Source: Phallusia mammillata
Lineage: Eukaryota > Chordata > Ascidiacea > Phlebobranchia > Ascidiidae
Direction: 5' to 3'
Assembly (NCBI GenBank): GCA_003260075.1
Contig: QLIY01000134.1
Coordinates: 103,264-167,263, forward strand
Length of the DNA: 64,000 nt
Positions within the stretch are counted from its first letter, which is position 1, and every line of letters begins with the position of its first letter. Below are positions 40,101 to 50,337 of this stretch, piece after piece. Made by a program: the position numbers and the translations under genes. The notes under the pieces are model-generated. The model did no database searches. It was given only the letters and a program-made list of their open reading frames with translations, and was not told the DNA's origin.

Positions 40101-42348
40101 AAAAATGGTTGGCAACAACATTGAACTACAACAAAGGAAACCAATAAACCTCAAGGAGGGGTGCTGATTTAAAACTCAGACATTTCCCCTAGCAAGTATG
40201 AGGTAATATTCACACTGCTAGATGAAAATATTCAATGAATTATTCCACACCTATTTCACAATACCTCAGGAGTCAGGACATTATATTTTATAACATAATA
40301 TTTAGATATGAAAAGAATCTTTGTAATCTTTACAATAAAAAACAGACAATCAAGTAAACATATAAAGATAATTTGGGTGAATCATGCACAAAACATTTAA
40401 GTTCAGCTTCCATGCATTAAACAAATATGTGCACCATGCACAGAAGTAGGTTTCAATAATATACCTTGGTTTTGGTTGTTCTGGTACAGTTGTTACATAA
40501 GGTGCAGGGGCTTGTCCTCCAGTTTTAGGTTTGCTAAATAACAGAAAGTTTTGTTTAAATATTAGGTGTACAAGGGTGTGATTTTCAGACTGTTATTTTT
40601 CCCAAAAAGAAAGTCTACTGGAAACCAAACATACATAAAAACAAACCAAACATAAAAATGAAAGACAATATTTGAAAATACACATTATAGTCAGCAATAC
40701 ATCTATCTTGTTACATTAAGTGCATACACAATAAAACATAAAATCAACCAAAACCTGCAGCATACATGACAAATCATGTTGTAGTTCTTAACAGTTTGAG
40801 TTTTAACTCTATACATTGTAAACTTCATATACAGACTAAAGAGAAATGCCTTTGTGTAAGATACGACCAAATTTGGTAGCATAGACTTGAAGTGGCCTTA
40901 AGTTGGTTGGTCTAGTGTTTGACAAGCAATTATCATTTCTCTTAATTACAGTCCCACTAGTTCAGTAGGTAAAATAAACAAAGTCCATTTGAAAGCAAGT
41001 TATTTATATCAGTAGCTTACACCACACCACTATGTTTACAGTACCAACAGTAATGGGTTAAACAAAGCTACTGTCAGCTCTTTGAAGTGTTCATGTCAAG
41101 TTTATAATAGTAGTCAAAAATCAAAGGAAAATGCACTATGGATGTAAACACAAACATATCCCCCCCCCCTCAAGTTTATAATAGTAGTCAAAAATCAAAG
41201 GAAAATGCACTATGGATAAACATATTTTGAATTACCCAAACAAACATTTATGTCTGCTGCAGTCTGCACATAGTTTTAAAAGGTTTAAAAAAAATTAGTT
41301 AATACTGTTTAACAATGTGTTTATTATTAAGAAAATACACTTTGTCTAATGAATTGTAAGTCTAATGAACTGAATTGTATGCTTTCCACAGCTTGCACAA
41401 AGGTATCATTTTACATAATACATGTGGATGTTGAGTTACAGCAGGGCTGAACAACCTTAAAATTTGTGGGGGCACACATATGTATTTTAAGCCGATAGTC
41501 TTTTATCAATTCAAAGCAAAAAAACGGTGACCCAATGCTTTACAATAACAATAGAAACATCACAAACATTTAAAAATGATTGGCAAACCATCATTTTAAA
41601 TAATACGATATACTACGCGACAAATCCATTTTATTGTAAGCAAAATTATTAGGTGTTGGTCATATGTGAAATAAGAGCATTCAAAGTGAAATGTACATTT
41701 TTATGATGGTGAAAAACACCCAAGAAACTTTTGGAAATTACCTTAGGTGCATAGTTAATGTGGCTCCTGCACTTTTAATTTTATTTTGTGCTTCATGATG
41801 TCCAAGATTAGCAAAATCATCCCCATTTACTTTTTCAATGATATATCCTTCAATGACTCCAGATCTGGAAGCTTTTCCACCAGCAGTGACCTGAAAACAT
41901 ATTATTGTTTTAAAACAATAAACAGTAATAGATTATGTTGACAATAATGAAATGGCTTTCAAAAGTTGAATTTATGACCATGGCCTCATAGCCATCTTAT
42001 CCAACAGGCAAGGCCTTGGTGGTTCAAGGATTAAGCCTCAAATAAAAGTTTTTCTAGGAATGGTACAGTAATAATAAGCCGTTTTGAAAGCATACTTTTT
42101 ATATTGTGCATTTTTTCGAATACAATTTCATTGCACTTCAAAAAATACTGATTTTAACACTATTGTACACAAACATAAATAGCCAAATTTACAGCTCCAC
42201 CCACTATAATCAAATTGCAATGGCAAAAGGATCCAACAGTGGAATTCATACACACCTTTGCAATTGCCAGGGGTTGGTGAAAATCTTTTCCGCCCTTCAT
42301 TTTGAAACCCCAAGGGGAACCCCCGGTTAATGTAATAACAACAGCCAT
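34161..42348 (-). CDS. PDZ plus immunoglobulin-domain protein (PDLIM/ZASP-type PDZ)
   Basis: Ten exons in consistent phase: 42256-42348, 41742-41890, 40465-40533, 39732-39853, 39310-39454, 38113-38251, 37569-37719, 36927-37060, 36498-36643, 34161-34287; 424 residues. Residues 1-80 form a PDZ domain of the ALP/Enigma/ZASP class: ITLTGGSPWGFKMKGGKDF, then QPLAIAKV and the late HHEAQNKIK motif. A linker of about 155 residues, partly charged (KEMLEEEEKSKEE), leads to one Ig-like domain (about 236-330) with the core VHWYHNN and the F-strand GTYTCTIMNKYG. The C-terminus has RSMKYLEESL, a little like the RSxSFxxLQ motif of PDLIM proteins. Family members tie signalling proteins to alpha-actinin at Z-discs and stress fibres. 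Here an Ig domain stands where LIM domains usually do. The ATG is the first in the PDZ frame; a 5' UTR exon or trans-splice site just upstream is possible. Alternative 3' exons cannot be excluded. Confidence 0.85.
34890..35136. repeat. C-run scar with duplicated flank (about 115 bp)
   Basis: The segment 34890-35009 recurs at 35021-35136 with a few substitutions; the spacer is eleven C (35010-35020). It lies in the last intron of the PDZ-Ig gene. The final bases before the C run (acttgt) disagree with the second copy (acgtgg), as at a low-quality contig end. Confidence 0.8.
35350..36473. repeat. C10 scar with the largest duplicated flank (about 557 bp)
   Basis: The segment 35350-35908 recurs at 35920-36473, separated by ten C (35910-35919). 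The copies differ by scattered substitutions and small indels, of the order of several percent, which looks like two haplotypes and not a sequencing duplicate. It lies in the last intron of the PDZ-Ig gene. Confidence 0.85.
37242..37457. repeat. C-run scar with duplicated flank (about 102 bp)
   Basis: The segment 37242-37343 recurs from 37355 after eleven C (37344-37354), with few substitutions. It lies in the intron that separates the two exons of the Ig domain. Confidence 0.8.
41096..41229. repeat. C10 scar with duplicated flank (about 55 bp)
   Basis: Sequence starting tcaagtttataatagtag at 41096 recurs at 41170 after ten C (41160-41169). It lies in the intron following the PDZ exons. Confidence 0.8.
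41442..41500. mobile_element. Terminus of a hAT-like element (partial)
   Basis: CAGGGCTGAACAACCTTAAAA resembles the left inverted terminus of hAT elements seen elsewhere in this window. I cannot place the opposite terminus, so extent and target duplication are unknown. Confidence 0.35.
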
Positions 42349-43653
42349 GATCACCTAAATCCTACTACTCCACTATGTATTACTCTAACGACAAAATAAA
42401 TGGTAAAACGGTAAAGTTTAAAGAAGATAACTTAAACTATGCAAACTGTATATATGTGTGTTAGTTTTTTGACGAAATAGGTGTAGAGTAAACCAAAAAC
42501 AGATGATAACTTGAATTTAATACATAAACTGACATAGCTTTGCCTTTAAAACACATGATTGCAGAAGTATTGATAAAAAAAGCATTTCTAACCAAGTAGA
42601 ATTTAATTTACCACACATTTATTACAAGCTGTATCTGTTATTTGGCTTGCTTAACATTAACGCAAAGTACATTTTATACTAACTTCAAAATGGCAGCGGT
42701 GTTATAAACAAAATAATAAATAACAACAAACAATACAAACAATAAACAACCAACACTGACTGCTATTTAAATTTTAATGCACACTAAAAACAATAAAACC
42801 TCTTAATATAAAAAAAAAAATTTGCTGATCTAGGGTAGACTGACAGTTTTGAAGTCTACATGACTCAGTGCCGGCCGGCAAGTCTGCAAAGCAAATGCGG
42901 GAAACAAAATGATAAATCATTTATTTACATCCCAGCAGCGCGGCGAACCACGTGACCGAATTGTCTGCGGCAGACAATTATTACTTTTAATTGGGGACAA
43001 TCAGCAATTAAAGCTATGATACGCTTTCATCAAGAATATTCACGAGTTAAACTAAACATATATCATAAATAAACAAGTTGAAGAAGAATTTGGATTCGGA
43101 TAAGATAAAAGTATTTCAAAACGGAAGCGATTCAAAATAGTTAAATGCACAGAAAAGAATAATATATTTTTTTAAATTACCAATGCCGCTTTTTACATGG
43201 TTTAATTGTCTTTCTGGAAACTGCGAAATTCTTTAATAAAGTAGGCGATGTACACAGTTCTTTAATGTGTGTCAAATCAGCATACAAAAATGTACAGGGT
43301 GTTCATTTGAATCTAAACGTATGGCGGCTATTGTTTGAACAAACCTGTTTTGCCTTGCTGCTTGGTGTTTTGGCCCGAAAGACGACAAGGTTAAAATGGT
43401 TTCATGTCATAGTTTAGTTTGCACAGGTATACTACATCAATAACTTTTTGTACAGCTGATTTAATTTGAAGTGGCAACGACACTCGATCTAGACGTTACA
43501 AGTAAACACTTTATTCTAGTTAGACCAGTAGAAAAAACAGAGAAATAGACCAGCGAATATTGTTTGGTGAAACATTTGTGTAAGAAAATTTTTAATGACA
43601 TTTGCAGGTTGTGTAAGCAGATTTCTTCATTAGATTACACTTATTTTTGCAAC
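42349..43653. other. Intergenic region between divergent PDZ-Ig and receptor genes
   Basis: About 1.3 kb separates the two divergent start codons. It includes a GC-richer patch around 42870-42990 with an E-box CACGTG (42948-42953) and no coding exon that I can support. Both 5' UTRs and promoters must lie here or be replaced by trans-splicing, which is common in ascidians. Confidence 0.5.
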
Positions 43654-45901
43654 ATGTCAAATCAATCGGTCAACAATTTGACCCTGATTCTCCAGAATCA
43701 CCAGTTTTCAACGTCAAGGTTCGTAGCTAAGCAAGTCATCTGGACAATTCAAACCATGGTCTCTCTCTATCTGATCGCCGTCTTAATTTTATTCGAATTA
43801 AGACGGAACCCGGTTTCGGAAAGCACCCCTTTCCGTAGACGCCATTCTACCACAAGATCAAGGAGCACAATTGCCAGTTCGGCCGCAGCATCCCGCAAGA
43901 CAGTTTGGTTGAACATTTTTGGAGAAAACCCTATGTGCATACTCACAATGACGTCAGTGCTATTTCGCTGCGTCCTCTTACAGATGGAGTTCAACTTCGG
44001 GAGCCAGTACAAAATCATGTGCGAGACTTTCAGTTGGATGTACACCCTATTTGGCACAGTGGGGTACTTCGGGGTATACATGTTACTCTGGACCCGGCAA
44101 TGGGGCTTGTACAACAGCAAGCCACTGAAACCGCTGTTTACCCGGCGCACAAGAGCTATCAGCATTGCCGTGATGATCAGTATGGTAACAGGAATGGTCG
44201 CTATTAGTGTTTTGTTTGTTCTAAGTTTCAATGTCATAACTCTGACCCCACGAGGCTGCGTTTTCCAGGACACATCGTCTGAGAAGTTGATCTTCACAGT
44301 AACGCTTGCTACCATGGCAACCGGGTCGGTTATAATTCAAGCTTGCCTTCTTGGCTTGACGGTCTATCCTTTAAGTAAACAGTACGAAACATTCTGGTGC
44401 TGCTGCCCCCCCCCCTTGCCTTCTTGGCTTGACGGTCTATCCTTTAAGTAAACAGTACGAAACTTTCTGGTGCTGCTGCAACAACAACAAGAAAACTGAT
44501 CAAAGTAGTGCTTCAAACTCATTAAAACGAGTGCGGGTAAGCAAAGATAAAGTTACTGTACAAAAGCTCAAAAGCAACATCAAAAAAGCACCAATGATAC
44601 TATTGAGCATTGGTTTTTGCTTGGTAATTTCCCCTTTTTGTCTAAATACCTTCAAAGATTAGAGAATAACCAATTTTCGACCACAAATTAGGACGCGTCC
44701 AGAATTGGCTAACAGTCTAATGATAAACAAGCGTTTGTGTAAAGATAGTGTAGGTTGTTACTATATATGTTTCGTTAAGTTGCCATTGACGTAACTTAAG
44801 CTAACAATGAAAAGTTGGGGCCCAATAGAAACGCAATGAAAGAAACCAACTTCAAAACAAATACTGGGTCGTAATCGATAACCTGAGTTTTGGAATTTTA
44901 CAGAAAGTCATCCGGCGAATCTCAATCAGTTGTGCAGTATGTATCGTTTGTGACATATTCGTCGGAGCAGCGGCAGGTCTTCATACTTCGCTGACAGGAA
45001 GTCGAAACACCTTTCTCCTAATGGCCTACGTTATAAACGTTACCGTGAATGTCGTTGCGGTCATTGGATCTTTCACCGACTGGAAAGATCGCCTTCTACC
45101 TATGCTGCACCGCTCCAGCGCCCCTAGTGTTCCAGCCGTAAGGAGTTACGTGAGTGAAGCTGCTACAACAAGCAGGGCAACAGCTGACACGCCGATACGG
45201 ACACCACAAAGTAAGAAAATACAGCAAGTTTAAAAAAATAAGGGCACCGTTAGTCACAAAGATATTATTGAGTGTATCCCTACAGCAGTGGTTCTTAAAC
45301 TTTTCATCTATGCGGCCCATTAAGAAACTAAATTGTCTTTCCTTGGCACACTTTGCGGGCCAACATAACAAAAGTTCCTAAAAAAGTTAATTATCGACTT
45401 TATTATGGTGAGTAATGTTGTATTGTTTTTTTTTATTACCAAATAAAAAAATATGAGCTTTGAAACGTTGCCATGGACTCCAGCATTTCGTCATCAAGTC
45501 CTAAAACTCCAGAGAATGTTTCCATTTTAAACTAGATGCAATTTTCAAGGCACACTTGGAAATCTCTCACGGCATACTAGTGTTCCGCATCACACAGTTT
45601 AAAAATCACTGCCCTACAGTTTCTGGCAATAGTTTCCAACTTATTCAATTAATGTTACAATATGACTAAAAATGTATGATTTGTCTTTTATAATCCATAA
45701 TTTCTCGTAACTATATCGTTGGAAAAGTCTTCAAAAGCAAAGGTTCAGCATTTAGTCATAATGATTTTGTTCGTTTATTTAAAGCGTTGTATGTTTATCA
45801 TTCTAGATCAAGCGACAAACCGAGTTGTCATGACAACCAACGAAATCAAATGGATGGAAAAACAAACCTCACTTCCTGGAACTTCCGGTGCTGAAGAATA
45901 G
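43654..45901 (+). CDS. Seven-transmembrane orphan receptor, copy 1 (frame broken by assembly scar)
   Basis: Three exons: 43654-44536, 44904-45210, 45807-45901. Exon 1 contains a C10 spacer and a repeated 63-bp segment (73 extra bases in all). Without them exon 1 is 810 bp and the frame runs through to a 403-residue protein matching its neighbour. The short N-terminus has N-glycosylation sequons (NQS, NLT). Hydrophobic segments: five in exon 1, two in exon 2. A Cys before segment 3 (IMCETF) and one in the second outer loop (PRGCVFQD) fit the class-A GPCR disulfide, but no DRY or NPxxY motif is seen. The family is not recognised; ligand unknown. Start chosen as the first ATG ahead of the sequons. 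It shares intron positions and phases with the downstream copy, so the two are tandem duplicates. A 326-bp hAT MITE sits in intron 2. Confidence 0.75.
44343..44478. repeat. C10 scar inside a coding exon
   Basis: The 63-bp segment 44343-44405 recurs at 44416-44478 with one substitution (acattc against actttc), separated by ten C (44406-44415). It is the only scar here that interrupts an exon body; it shifts the reading frame of receptor copy 1 and its removal restores it. Confidence 0.9.
45286..45611. mobile_element. hAT MITE in receptor copy 1 intron
   Basis: Imperfect inverted termini CAGTGGTTCTTAAACTTTT and, at the other end read in reverse, CAGTGATTTTTAAACTGTG. The direct 8-mer ccctacag flanks both ends (45278-45285, 45612-45619). 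No transposase frame, hence non-autonomous. Confidence 0.88.
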
Positions 45902-45928
45902 ACTGTAAGCAATGTAGCATCACAACAA

Positions 45929-46202
45929 AAGTGGAAAAATTTGGATTTGCAATATTTTTTTTCTTTTAATCGAACAACTTTGTTTTTCCGAAGATGTTTT
46001 CGTTAAATGAACGAATGACACTTAGGTGAATGTAAATATAACAAAATGCTAAACAATATCCCCCCCCCCCAAGTGGAAAAATTTGGATTTGCAATATTTT
46101 TTTTCTTTTAATCGAACAGCTTTGTTTTTCCGAAGATGTTTTCGTTAAATGAACGAATGACATTTAGGTGAATGTAAATATACCGAAATGCTAAACAATA
46201 TC
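45929..46202. repeat. C-run scar with duplicated flank (about 131 bp)
   Basis: The segment 45929-46059 recurs at 46071-46202 after eleven C (46060-46070), with about four substitutions. It lies just downstream of receptor copy 1. Confidence 0.8.
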
Positions 46203-46717
46203 AAAAAGGTTCTTAAAAAAACAAACATATCACCCTCTCTGTTTTCATGAAGTTTTGTCTGTTTGAACAACACAGTGTTTAACTAGAGAAAGGTTTTGTC
46301 TTACTGTTGCTTATGATCCATGTAATACAACATTGTAGTGAATGTCTTCTTTACAGTAAACAAACACATCAATCAGTTTTTCAATTAACATACAGGCACG
46401 TTGAATATTTGCATTCAGCTGACTCGGGCTTAGGTAATTAATTAGCAAGTTTAGAGGGTGATTTGTTTCCCTTTACAACATAAGGGTGGATATGAGACTA
46501 TTATTTGTTCAGACGAGTCTTAAATGCAACACTAAAAAGTAAAAACGAGTTTTTACAGCGTTTAGGTTGTCTATGAAATAGAGCAGGTTTTTGACTTTGC
46601 TATTTAGTGGATGGGAGCAGGTATATAAGTAATCAGAACGTATGGGGGATTATTGTTACTGTCGCGAAAGGTATAGACATGGTTAGGCCTAGAGTTTAAC
46701 ATTAAGAGCACTTAGAT

Positions 46718-47298
46718 CAGGGGTTCTTAACCAGGGGTACATGTGGGGGTACGAAGCANACGAAGCACCAAAGCAGGGGGGGGGGTACGACATGCAGTGT
46801 GAAATTATATGCTATTTAGGCATATTTGTGAAGAATGTGTAACAAGTTTCTTTGTTATATGTCTTTGACTGATTTGAATTGACTGATTGTTAGTGTGCTG
46901 TAAATATTGTTGAACTTACAAGACTGTTTTAATGTATGCATTCAACATGTAAGTTATAAAAGCACTGAGTTTAGTTCCTATCATTGCAATTTTATTTACT
47001 TCCGTCGGACATTCGAGACAGGGTGTACGAGAAAATTTCATGAAACCTCAAAGGGTATGGGCGCTAAAAAGGTTAAGAAACACTGACTTAGGCCCCCCCC
47101 CCTTAGTGTGCTGTAAATATTGTTGAACTTACAAGACTGTTTTAATGTATACATTCAACATGTAAGTTATAAAAGCACTGAGTTCAATTCCTATTATTGC
47201 AATTTTATTTACTTCCGTCGGCCATTCTAGACAGGGGGTACGAGAAAATTTCATGAAAGCTCAAAGGGTATGGGCGCTAAAAAGGTTAAGAAACACTG
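46718..47298. mobile_element. hAT element interrupted by N, G10 and C10 assembly marks
   Basis: Left terminus CAGGGGTTCTTAACC; right terminus read in reverse CAGTGTTTCTTAACCTTTT. The 8-mer acttagat flanks both ends (46710-46717, 47299-47306). The interior carries an N (46759), a G10 run (46776-46785) and a C10 spacer (47093-47102) that duplicates its right part (46890-47089 and 47103-47298). Its true length is about 370 bp. Confidence 0.82.
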
Positions 47299-47439
47299 AC
47301 TTAGATCGAGTCACTGCCTATAATTGCGATTTTGTTAAAAGCTGCGATCTAGGTATGAAGCTATGATACTTTTGTTTGTTATAGATTTATGGTTAAGAAA
47401 TTTTTATCTAATTGTTTTTGACAACTTAATTATAAAATC

Positions 47440-49679
47440 ATGAACAACAACTCAACAAACAACGGGACTTTGACTCAACACAACCATGAATTTGTGATGT
47501 CGAAATTTGTCACAAAGCAAATTATTTGGGCGATCCATACAATCTTGTCGTTATATCTGTTCGCTGTTCTGGTTCTGTTTGAAAAACGGAGACGATCCTT
47601 CGTCGAAAGCACTCCTTATCGCAGCAGAAGAGATAGAAAACGCTCCAGAAATTCATCAGGCAGCAAATCAGCGCAGAAAAACTTTTGGTTGAATATTTTC
47701 GGCGAAAACCCTATGTGCATTCTCACGATGACAGCGGTTTTGCTCCGTTGCGCCCTCTTGCAATTGGAATTCAATGTAGGAATCCAGTCTGGGTTTCTGT
47801 GTAAAATTTTCTCAGTCATCTACACTTTGCTGGGCCTGGTCAGCAATTTCGGAATTTACATGTTACTTTGGGCTCGGCAATGGGGATTGTACAACAGCAA
47901 GCCTCTTAAAGTGTTGCTGACTTCCCGTACAAAAGCAGTCAGTATCGCAATATTGATCGGAATGTTAGTGGAGATGATTGCGCTTGGTATACTGTTTATA
48001 TTAGGATACAATGTCTCCGTTTCAACACCCAGTGGATGCGTTTACCATGACTTGCCTTCTGGAAAAACAATTATTAATATTACACTTGGAGTTACAGTGA
48101 CAGGTGCACTGTTCTTTCAGTTGTCGCTGTTGGCTTTGACCATTTACCCCTTAAGTAAGCAGTACGACACCTTGTGGTGTTGTTGCCACAAGAAGATAAC
48201 CCCCGGCTGCGCTGCTTACTCGTTAAAGCGAGTTCAGGTAAGAAAAGCTGTGTTTGATAGGGCAGGAACTTCTCCGAATGGTCCGGCGCGCCTGACCCAC
48301 GTACAAACATAAAAAAAAACTAATCGGGATTCGTCCCCGGGAGTATGAAAATAATCCGTTTGTTTTGTGTTTGTTTTTTGTTTTTTTAACAGGTTTCAAA
48401 CGCAGGTCCCTGGAAGGAATCCCGATCAAGTTTTTAATGTATACATGTGGGTCAGGCGCGCCGGATCGTTCGGCTAAAAATACTGTGTTTTTGTAAATTC
48501 TGTTTGATCTTTTTAAGCAAATATTAAAAATTAGAACTTCCACACAACATGTATTCTTTTTTATACAGCTTCGCAAACACATTTTTTTTGTTAAACACAA
48601 AAGTTTGTGTTAGGTACCCCAGGTACGTAAACATAAAGTCAGTTGTTTGATTTGCTTCCATACTGAAATACTAAATTACACTTCAATTTTATAAAAGCAA
48701 CTTTTATTTGCTTGACTAACATATAGGGATCACCATGTTGGCACAAAAGGTCACTGTCTATCACTCAAAATTTTCATATTTTCCTGCTGTTTTCGTTACT
48801 CTCCTGTGCAAAAAACAAAACAAAATCACACTGTTGCACCTTGTATACTGGTCAGATATTTTTTTTACAACTTTTCCATTTTATATATTTCCAGAAAGTC
48901 ATTCGGCGCATCTCAATCAGCTGTGCAGTGTGCATTTTCACCGACTTGATTTTCGGAGCAGCTACGGGTGTTCACACGGCAGTGGTAAATTACCGGACTG
49001 CCTACCTACTGATGTTTTACAACGTGAGCGTAACGGTCAATGTCATTGCGGTCATTGGATCTTTCAACGACTGGAAAAGCCGCCTGTTGCCAACTGTATT
49101 GCACTCGAGCACCTCTAGTGTACAATCTGTGTCAGGTTATACTAGCGAACAAGGAACAACCGAAAGAGCCACTGCCGAAACTCCGATACGAACACAAGAT
49201 AGTAAGTCACATGCTATGTTTTCTTGAGATCAATTTAGGCACAAACCAAGCCCGTTTTATTGAAACCTGACCATAAACCGGATTTGAAAAACTCGATCCA
49301 ACTTACAACTTTGATTTTTTGCTTGGAAAAAAGGACTACCTTAAAAGCTTCAATGCTTGAATTTGTAATGAATAGGAATTTTACGTTATAGAGTAGATTT
49401 GTAAAAAAACGATGGCTAATTATTCACATGTTATTAAAAATGCTTTTCTTTGAAACAAACCGAAATACCGGTCGAAACATCGGGCTGGAAATAATTCAAA
49501 AAAACACCAATAACAATATTTTCTGTAAATACGCGAAATGTTTATTAACGATTCAAATCGTCATTTTATAATCTATTTTAGAACGACCTACTACAAAAGT
49601 TGCCATGTCAGCCAAGCAACCCGTGGACCTTGGTCAACGACAAATCTCATTACACGGGCAATGTCAGTTGACAGTTTGA
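47440..49679 (+). CDS. Seven-transmembrane orphan receptor, copy 2
   Basis: Three exons: 47440-48237, 48895-49201, 49582-49679; 400 residues, phase-consistent. The N-terminus carries sequons (NNST, NGT). Hydrophobic segments at about 28-47, 88-108, 124-146, 166-190, 208-236, 273-295 and 305-326. Cys before segment 3 (FLCKIF) and in the second outer loop (SGCVYHD) suggest the conserved class-A disulfide; a WARQW motif follows segment 3 where DRY would stand. The cytoplasmic tail is Ser/Thr-rich. Exon 2 is exactly 307 bp in both copies, and intron phases match. I do not recognise the family; it may be an ascidian-specific branch of class-A-like receptors. A second, diverged version of the terminal exon lies at 49785-49882 behind a C10 spacer, probably the other haplotype. 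Confidence 0.8.
48271..48475. mobile_element. Foldback MITE in receptor copy 2 intron
   Basis: Long inverted arms: CGGCGCGCCTGACCCACGTA on the left is mirrored on the right by a stretch reading, in reverse, CGGCGCGCCTGACCCACATG, followed inward by a second mirrored stretch containing ATCGGGATTC. Outer arms extend to CCGAA. The arms make up most of the roughly 200 bp, so the RNA or single strand would form a hairpin. No clear target duplication is visible. Confidence 0.65.
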
Positions 49680-49967
49680 ATCATACATTTCGTAATGTTG
49701 ACTTTCGGAACCGTTACTCTATGTATGACATTTGATTTTATTCGTTGTAAATAAATCTTTCCGACCCCCCCCCCTCTATTTTAGAACGACCTACTACAAA
49801 AGTTGCCATGTCAGCCAAGCAAACCGTGGAGCTTGCTGAACGACAAATCTCATTACACGGGCAATCTTGTGTGACAGTTTGAATCATACATTTCGTAATG
49901 TTGACATTCGGAACCGTTACTCTATCTATGACATTTGACTTTATTCGTTGTAAATAAATCTTTCCGC
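49572..49967. repeat. C10 scar duplicating a terminal exon (about 193 bp)
   Basis: The segment 49572-49764 recurs at 49775-49967 after ten C (49765-49774). It contains the acceptor, the 98-bp terminal exon, the stop codon and an AATAAA of receptor copy 2. The 3' UTR parts are nearly identical, while the coding part has several replacements. Confidence 0.85.
49750..49755 (+). terminator. Polyadenylation signal AATAAA of receptor copy 2
   Basis: AATAAA about 70 bp after the stop codon at 49679; the duplicate copy repeats it near 49953. It gives a very short 3' UTR. Confidence 0.6.
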
Positions 49968-50108
49968 TTCAAATAGTCTATAACGTTGACATAGTATTGT
50001 GTTTTCATTCTTATTGAGTGTACAAATTATGCAATAAAGTTAGAGCTCATGGGTATAGGTGTGTTCGCCTGAATTGGCAATAAATTGAGTTTTACCGTAA
50101 GAAAACCC

Positions 50109-50322
50109 AGATCAACATATTGTTGCAATGCAGAATCCAAGTCTTATTTTTTTCCATTCAACATAATCTAGCAGCACACGATGCTTTATTACATAACACT
50201 GATCGCAATACTCCCCCCCCCCAGATCAACATATTGTTGCAATGCAGAATCCAAGTCTTATTTTTTTCCACTCAACATAATCTAGCAGCACACGATGCTT
50301 TATTACATAACACTGATGGCAA
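50109..50322. repeat. C10 scar in the ERCC6 3' flank (about 100 bp)
   Basis: The segment starting agatcaacatattgttgc at 50109 recurs at 50223 after ten C (50213-50222), with two or three substitutions. It duplicates the ERCC6 3' UTR and its polyadenylation signal. Confidence 0.8.
50299..50304 (-). terminator. Polyadenylation signal of ERCC6
   Basis: AATAAA on the minus strand, about 34 bp after the ERCC6 stop codon (50338-50340). The duplicated flank holds a second copy near 50186. Confidence 0.6.
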
Positions 50323-50337
50323 GACAAGACAAGAAAT

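Larger units (their letters stand above)
45902..47439. other. Spacer between the two receptor genes
   Basis: It holds no supported coding exon. Its content is a duplicated segment (45929-46202), an AT-rich stretch, and a hAT element with its own scar (46718-47298). No clear AATAAA is seen close after the stop codon of receptor copy 1. Confidence 0.5.

Noticed and set aside
49440-49480. GGTCGAAACATCGG motif resembling the 3' part of a hammerhead
   Set aside because: No CTGATGA core upstream on the same strand.
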